In this document: positions 59,566 through 64,000 of the stretch, one piece after another | Numbering within the stretch: position 1 is the stretch's first letter | Layout of the letters: each line of letters starts with the position of its first letter | Assembly (NCBI GenBank): GCA_041488155.1 | Contig: JBGPOS010000012.1 | Span: 1 to 64,000, forward strand | Direction of reading: 5' to 3' | From: JBGPOS01 sp041488155 | GTDB taxonomy: Bacteria; Chloroflexota; Dehalococcoidia; Tepidiformales; Tepidiformaceae | DNA length: 64,000 nt | The notes under the pieces: generated by a model | What the model was told of the DNA's origin: nothing | The model's input: only the letters and a program-made list of their open reading frames with translations | Database searches by the model: none | Translations under genes and position numbers: made by a program

Positions 59566-59985
59566 TCAACCCCCGACGGGGCGGAAGAACGGCATAGAGA
59601 GGTCGGGCGAGACGTCGTCCCAGACGACTTCGACGGGGCCTTCGATGCGGACGTTGTCCGGGTCGGCTTCGACCAGCAGGCTGGTCATCCTCGGCCCTTC
59701 GTCGAGGGTGACGGCAGCGATGATGTAGGGCACGTCGGCGGCGAACTCAGGCGATTGCTCGCGCCGGGCAACCGTATAGCTGTAGAGCTTTCCGCGGCCG
59801 CTCGCCTGCACCCACTCGAGGTCCGGAGAGAGACACTCGGGGCAGTGCGTGCGAGCGTAATAAAAGGTGTGGCCGCCCTTGCAGCGTTGGAGCATCAGGC
59901 GGTGCTCGCGAGTCCCATCCCAAAAGGGCCGGGTGACTGGCGTGGGGACCGGTATGGGCAGAGGGCCTTTTCGGTACTTCGACAC
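59566..59985 (-). CDS. DUF35 OB-fold/zinc-ribbon partner protein
   Basis: A 139-residue Zn-ribbon OB-fold protein (DUF35/ChsH2 C-terminal type). The N-terminal helix F-W-D-G-T-R-E-H-R-L-M-L-Q-R is followed by the ribbon C-K-G-G-H-x9-C-P-E-C, with the first knuckle C-x3-H instead of C-x2-C. The OB-fold then contains G-K-L-Y-S-Y-T-V. Such proteins bind acyl-CoA and partner thiolase-like enzymes. The GTG start lies 2 bases after the stop of the thiolase-like gene, so the two form a complex-encoding pair, as in the steroid side-chain aldolases (Ltp2 with ChsH2). Confidence 0.88.
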   Translation of the reverse strand: MSKYRKGPLPIPVPTPVTRPFWDGTREHRLMLQRCKGGHTFYYARTHCPECLSPDLEWVQASGRGKLYSYTVARREQSPEFAADVPYIIAAVTLDEGPRMTSLLVEADPDNVRIEGPVEVVWDDVSPDLSMPFFRPVGG

Positions 59986-59987
59986 GC

Positions 59988-61184
59988 CTAAGCTCCGCGC
60001 AGGACGAGCGAGACCTGCTCACTCATGATGCCGCCGTTGCCATTGACGAAAACCGTGTCGCACTTCGGTAGCTGGCGGTCACCGGCCCTTCCTGTCATCT
60101 GCAGGTAGGCCTCTGTCACGTGGGACATGCCGCCGGCAAGCCCGGATTGGCCGAAGCTCAGTTGGCCCCCGTGCGTGTTGAGCGGGAAGTCGCCGCGGTA
60201 CGTCAGGTCGTGCTCTTCGACGAACTTGGGACCTTCGCCCTTTGCGCAGAAACCGGCGTCTTCGATCGTCAACAGGACGGTGATGGTGTAGCAGTCGTAG
60301 AGCGAAGCGAGGTCGATCTCGCTGCGCTTGACTCCAGACATCGCGAATGCGCGGTCGGCCGCTGCCTTGATCGGCGAGTGGGTGAAGTCCGGGTCGTATG
60401 TGACTGACCGGTGCGTCGTGTTTTCGCCGGCGCCGATGACGTAGGCCGGCCGGTGCCTGGTGCGGGCGGCTACCTCTTTCGAGGCGACGACCACGGCGGC
60501 GCCGCCGAAGCATGGCATGACGATTTCGAGCAGGTGAAGGGGATCCACGATCATGGGGGAATTGAGGACGTCTTCGATCGTGATCGGCGTGTTCCGGAAA
60601 GCAGCCTTGGGGTTGGCAAGCGCGTTCGTCCGCTGGTCGACCGCGATCTTGGCGAGCTGCTCGTAGGTGAGCCCGTACTCGTAGCGATAACGATTCGCGA
60701 TCATCGCGTAGCCATAACTGCCCTGGACGGCCCCGAAGGGAATCTCGAACTCCGCCTGGGGTGACCCCCAGATCCCTCCACCCCAGTCGCGCGCACGGTG
60801 CTCCGGAGTCGCCTGGGGGTTGCGCTGTGGGATCGTCGTATGGACCAGGCAGAGCACCGTATCGCAGAGGCCGAGCTCGATGGCGGCAGCCGCCCGCATG
60901 ACTGCGCCCGCGCCCATCGCCCCGCCGAGGTCGAGCACCTCTGAGAAGTTCGACTCGATGCCCATGTACTCGATCAAGGTGGCGGGGATGAACATCTGGG
61001 CTTCCTGGAGGTTGTTGCCGGTGATGATCCCGTTCACATCGCGGATCGACAGGCCGGCGTCCTCAAGAGCCTGGCGAGCAAGCTCCGAATAGACTTCCAG
61101 CCCCATCCAGGCTCGCGAAGGTTTGCGCTCTGGCGCGAACTCCGCGATGCCGACAATCGCGGCCTCGCCGGTCAATCCTCGCAT
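59988..61184 (-). CDS. Thiolase-like (SCP2/Ltp2-type) protein without the nucleophilic Cys
   Basis: A 398-residue thiolase-fold protein of the SCP2-thiolase/lipid-transfer group. It starts A-A-I-V-G-I-A-E-F and ends with the conserved N-T-H-G-G-Q-L-S-F-G and V-N-G-N-G-G. Where thiolases have the nucleophile (C-S-S-G type), it has L-D-L-G-G-A-M-G-A-G-A at about 84-94, with no Cys. With its DUF35 partner it is more likely a retro-aldolase for beta-hydroxyacyl-CoAs, like Ltp2, than a thiolase. ATG at 61184. Upstream lies the intergenic region shared with the divergent ATPase gene. Confidence 0.87.
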   Translation of the reverse strand: MRGLTGEAAIVGIAEFAPERKPSRAWMGLEVYSELARQALEDAGLSIRDVNGIITGNNLQEAQMFIPATLIEYMGIESNFSEVLDLGGAMGAGAVMRAAAAIELGLCDTVLCLVHTTIPQRNPQATPEHRARDWGGGIWGSPQAEFEIPFGAVQGSYGYAMIANRYRYEYGLTYEQLAKIAVDQRTNALANPKAAFRNTPITIEDVLNSPMIVDPLHLLEIVMPCFGGAAVVVASKEVAARTRHRPAYVIGAGENTTHRSVTYDPDFTHSPIKAAADRAFAMSGVKRSEIDLASLYDCYTITVLLTIEDAGFCAKGEGPKFVEEHDLTYRGDFPLNTHGGQLSFGQSGLAGGMSHVTEAYLQMTGRAGDRQLPKCDTVFVNGNGGIMSEQVSLVLRGA

Positions 61185-61494
61185 GGTCGAACACCCCTAC
61201 GTGATGGGCGGATTCTACGACGCCTCGGGGGCAGGTTCGATCACGGGACAGATCCCCCGCGCCCAGTCCACTCGCCGTGCTTCGGGACCTCGATTCGGCG
61301 CTTACTTACCTTGAAGGTGGGGGCAACAGGATGGAGCACAGACTCCACATTCGGAGTCTCAGACCACATGCAAGTCGAGACCTTCGGCCTGTCGGACTTC
61401 TTGACATGGCCTGGTCGACCGTTGACGGTTTGTCCATGACGTGTTGCGACTGGCGCCGAGCTTGCAGTCCATGCAGCCAGAAGGAGAGTAGGCC
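61185..61494. other. Intergenic region with palindrome
   Basis: 310 bases between the divergent thiolase-like and ATPase genes. It contains a 20-base inverted repeat AGACTCC-N6-GGAGTCT (61340-61359) and a consensus -35 hexamer TTGACA (61401-61406); I could not find a good -10 at 16-19 bases from it. No small open frame with a ribosome-binding site is convincing. It probably carries both promoters and an operator. Confidence 0.4.
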
Positions 61495-64000
61495 ATGCCC
61501 AAGTCGGCGCCAGCGCTTCGTCGGCTGAAGCTGGCGGGCCGCACTCCCTTCGTCGGGCGGGAACGCGAACTGGCAGCCCTAACCGTACGGCTGGAGTCTG
61601 CCGCGCGAGGCGAAGGCGGCGTCGTCCTCGTTAGCGGCGAGCCAGGCATCGGCAAGTCGCGCCTCCTGCTCGAAATCCAGGCCCGGGCGGAGGCAACAGG
61701 CTGGCTCGTCCTTTCGGGGCGTTCGTACGACACGGAGGGCATGCCGCCCTACCTGCCCTTCGCCGAGGCGATTGCCCAGTACCTGCGGACGGCGGCGGAC
61801 AAGGAGGCGGGCGCGCGGCTCGCGGAGGCCGCGCCCGAAGTGGCCCTCCTGGTGCCTGAGCTGCGCAACCACGTCCCCGACGGAGCGCCGCACCCGTCGA
61901 TCGGGCCCGAAGCCACCCGCTACCGCCTTTTCGAGGCAGTCTCCGACTTCTTCCTGGACCTCGCAGGAAGGGGCGAGACGACCGGGCTGCTCCTCTGCCT
62001 CGATGACCTGCACTGGGCCGATCGGTCGACTCTGCTGCTCTTCCAGCACCTGGCGCGCAGGCTCCGGAGCGCGCGCCTCCTGGTCGTCTGCGCCTTCCGC
62101 ACCGAGGAAGTGGACCGTTCGCGGCCGTTGTTCGACGTGCTGGCCGAACTGGCACGGGAGCAACAGGACCAGCGTCTCCCGCTCGCGCGTCTTTCCGCGG
62201 ATGAGACCGGTGCGCTCGTCGCGAGCCTGAGTGGCGCCACACCAGTGGCGTCGCTCGTCCACGCGATCCACCACCAGACAGAGGGAAACCCCTTCTTCGT
62301 CCAGGAGGTGGTGCGCCACCTTGAGAGCCAGGAGGATGGCTTCGCCGGCGCCGAAGCGCGACCAGGAGACTGGGGCCTCTCGCAGGGTGTGCACGATGTG
62401 ATCGGCCGGAGACTGTCCAGGCTTGGCGTCGAGACCCAGCGGCTGCTCGAGTGTGCCGCCGTCCTTGGCGATGGCTTCGACACAGCACTGCTGCGGGCGA
62501 TGGAAGGCGCCGAGGGAGCAACGGTCACGCCGGCGCTGGACGAGTCGGTCCAGACGGCAATGCTGCGCGAGCAAGGGAGCAGCTACGTCTTCGGGCACCC
62601 GCTTATCCGCCAGGTGATCTACGAAGGGCTGAGCCTGTCTCGCAAGCAGGCGCTGCATCTTCGCGCCGCCGAGGCGACGGAGACTAATCACGCTGGCCGC
62701 CTGGAGCCCCATCTGGCTGCGCTGGCAACCCATTACCGTCTTGCCTGCGCCGAGGCGCGCAAGGCCTTGCTTTACTCAAAGCTCGCGGCGGAGCAGGCCG
62801 AGGCGGCGACCGCCTGGGATGAAGCCTCGCGCCACTACGAAGCCTGTCTGACACTGCTCACCGCCTCCAGGGGGGTTTCTGGGGAGGACGAGGGTGCCCT
62901 CCTCGTTGCCCTGGGCCGCTGTCAACGAAACGACGCTCAGAGCCGCCCCGCCTGGCGATCCTTGATGCGGGCGATGAGCATCTACCGCGAGCGCGGTGAC
63001 GGCCGGGGCGTGGCCCGCGCCGCGCTTGAAGCAAGTGCTAGCGCAATGTTGACCGGCGAAAGGTTCGTCGCCCTCATTGACGAGGCTCTAAATGCGCTCG
63101 GCGAGTCTGATCCTCGTCTGCAGGCGCAATTGTTGCTCGTGCGTGCTGGTTGGGAGTTCGATAACGCTTCCAACGCGGCGACCGCAGAGGCTGCAAGGAT
63201 TGCGAATACGTTGGACGATGTCGCTCTTCGCGGTGATTTGGCCAACAGAGAAGCGTTTAGGGCTGCACAGGAGAAGCGACTAGGCGACACCGTTTCTCTC
63301 TCCCGGCGCGCCCACGCCTTGCTTGACGAGGGAGGTGAGCGCCAGAAAGCGGCCGATACCCTCTGTGTGGCGGCCGCCTGGATCTTGTTCGAGGGAAAGC
63401 TCGACGAAGGAATCGCCGCCGTCAACGACGCTCTCACTTACGCCCGCAAGTACCACGTTCGGCCCGCCGAACTCAACTGCCTCGCTTCGTTGCAAGCAGC
63501 GGCGTTGATCCGCTGCGACTTCCTCCAATTTGACTCGCTCCTGAAGGGGGCGGCGGGAACCCGCGACGCGGCGGAGGCCGGCCATTTAGTTGCCGTTGTT
63601 TGCGCGGCGAGGCTCGAGATGTCTGGGGATACAGATGGGGCCCTTGAGCTGCTGCCACCCCCGGATGCGCCCGTTGAGGCTGATCTACGCGCTCACCTGC
63701 TGGGGAGCCTGGCCCGAACAAGCTTCAACGCCGGCTATGAGGATCAGGCAAGAATGTACCTGGAGGAATGGAGCAGGGAGTTAAGTCGAATGTCCCCCAC
63801 GCACATTGCTTTTCGTCCCTATGCGATAGCCGAGCTAGACGAGTGCTTATCCGCTCTTGGTGACGAAGCCCTGGTCCGGCGTGTCTACGAAGAGCTCAAC
63901 GAGTGGAAGATTCTCAGGTATTCACCACCCGACGGGCGCGGGTTCGACCACATCCGTGGCGCGCTCGCACTGAGGCTTGAGCGCATCGATGAAGCCGAAG
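61495..64000 (+). CDS. AAA/STAND-type ATPase regulator, 3' end outside window
   Basis: At least 835 residues, open to the right edge. The AAA_16-type ATPase begins F-V-G-R-E-R-E-L-A-A-L at 19-29, with Walker A G-E-P-G-I-G-K-S-R at 48-56 and Walker B L-L-C-L-D-D-L-H-W-A-D. From about residue 400 the sequence is helical and TPR-like. This is the layout of large regulators that end in a LuxR helix-turn-helix, or carry a nucleotide-cyclase domain at the N-terminus; no cyclase precedes the ATPase here, so a C-terminal effector is expected beyond the window. ATG with AAGGAGAG upstream. Codon use becomes less GC-rich after about 63,050. Confidence 0.85.
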   Translation, partial: MPKSAPALRRLKLAGRTPFVGRERELAALTVRLESAARGEGGVVLVSGEPGIGKSRLLLEIQARAEATGWLVLSGRSYDTEGMPPYLPFAEAIAQYLRTAADKEAGARLAEAAPEVALLVPELRNHVPDGAPHPSIGPEATRYRLFEAVSDFFLDLAGRGETTGLLLCLDDLHWADRSTLLLFQHLARRLRSARLLVVCAFRTEEVDRSRPLFDVLAELAREQQDQRLPLARLSADETGALVASLSGATPVASLVHAIHHQTEGNPFFVQEVVRHLESQEDGFAGAEARPGDWGLSQGVHDVIGRRLSRLGVETQRLLECAAVLGDGFDTALLRAMEGAEGATVTPALDESVQTAMLREQGSSYVFGHPLIRQVIYEGLSLSRKQALHLRAAEATETNHAGRLEPHLAALATHYRLACAEARKALLYSKLAAEQAEAATAWDEASRHYEACLTLLTASRGVSGEDEGALLVALGRCQRNDAQSRPAWRSLMRAMSIYRERGDGRGVARAALEASASAMLTGERFVALIDEALNALGESDPRLQAQLLLVRAGWEFDNASNAATAEAARIANTLDDVALRGDLANREAFRAAQEKRLGDTVSLSRRAHALLDEGGERQKAADTLCVAAAWILFEGKLDEGIAAVNDALTYARKYHVRPAELNCLASLQAAALIRCDFLQFDSLLKGAAGTRDAAEAGHLVAVVCAARLEMSGDTDGALELLPPPDAPVEADLRAHLLGSLARTSFNAGYEDQARMYLEEWSRELSRMSPTHIAFRPYAIAELDECLSALGDEALVRRVYEELNEWKILRYSPPDGRGFDHIRGALALRLERIDEAE

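Noticed and set aside
59988..61184. Call as acetyl-CoA acetyltransferase.
   Set aside because: No nucleophilic Cys at the thiolase active site, and a DUF35 partner is adjacent.
1..64000. Search for tRNA, rRNA, CRISPR arrays, insertion sequences, phage genes and long tandem repeats.
   Set aside because: None seen: no transposase or integrase frames, no regularly spaced repeats, and nearly all sequence is accounted for by protein genes.

Overview
This is a GC-rich bacterial chromosome segment (roughly 65% G+C by eye), densely packed, with many 4-base ATGA/GTGA start-stop overlaps. It most likely comes from a Chloroflexota bacterium, possibly a Dehalococcoidia-like lineage. The grounds are the paired DUF2298 (Chlor_Arch_YYY) and TIGR03663-type membrane proteins, the Tad locus, the rnc-smc-ftsY string, an F420-type luciferase-like enzyme and the wealth of acyl-CoA enzymes. 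Class-level placement is inference. I saw no tRNA, rRNA, CRISPR array, insertion sequence or phage gene.

Layout. 1-6538: Tad/Flp pilus machinery (cpaB-tadZ-tadA-tadB-tadC), a DUF192 protein, and a convergent prepilin peptidase. 6642-8896: an M20 peptidase coupled to a stand-alone PEP-synthase ATP-grasp domain. 8883-12498 (minus): a metallo-beta-lactamase-fold hydrolase, a three-domain acyl-AMP ligase/ACP/PlsC fusion and a small Clp-N-like protein. 12619-16429: acyl-CoA dehydrogenase, FmdB-like zinc ribbon, DUF1461 membrane protein and ADP-forming acyl-CoA synthetase alpha. 16426-21406 (minus): mutS-mutL-DUF402. 21438-21818: a glyoxalase-fold gene with an apparent frameshift.

21890-39300 is one long minus-strand block. 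It reads from rnc, smc and ftsY (with a good promoter in front of rnc) into a membrane glycosyltransferase cluster: a DUF2298 protein, a GT39-like protein, a GT39-like/NHL-repeat protein and a flippase-like protein. It ends with an FAD oxidoreductase and an orphan NuoE/NuoF-like pair with degenerate Fe-S motifs. 39384-41320 (plus) holds two small proteins sharing a RING/PHD-like cysteine/histidine pattern, a small membrane protein and an F420-type oxidoreductase. nadA follows, with two matching inverted repeats in its leader that look like operators for an NAD-metabolism repressor.

42633-48326 (minus) holds single genes: alpha/beta hydrolase, Lon-N protein, DinB/ClbS-like protein, HpaB-like monooxygenase, htpX, lemA and a guanidinium-type SMR exporter with a hairpin-rich leader. 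48446-61184 is an acyl-CoA and aromatic catabolism region. It carries two class III CoA-transferases, a nitronate-monooxygenase-like enzyme, boxC-boxB-benzoate:CoA ligase of the aerobic benzoyl-CoA epoxide pathway, an enoyl-CoA hydratase, a PEP-mutase-family protein and a DUF35/thiolase-like pair. Several of these lack the residue that does the chemistry in their family. The window ends inside a large AAA/STAND-type ATPase regulator.
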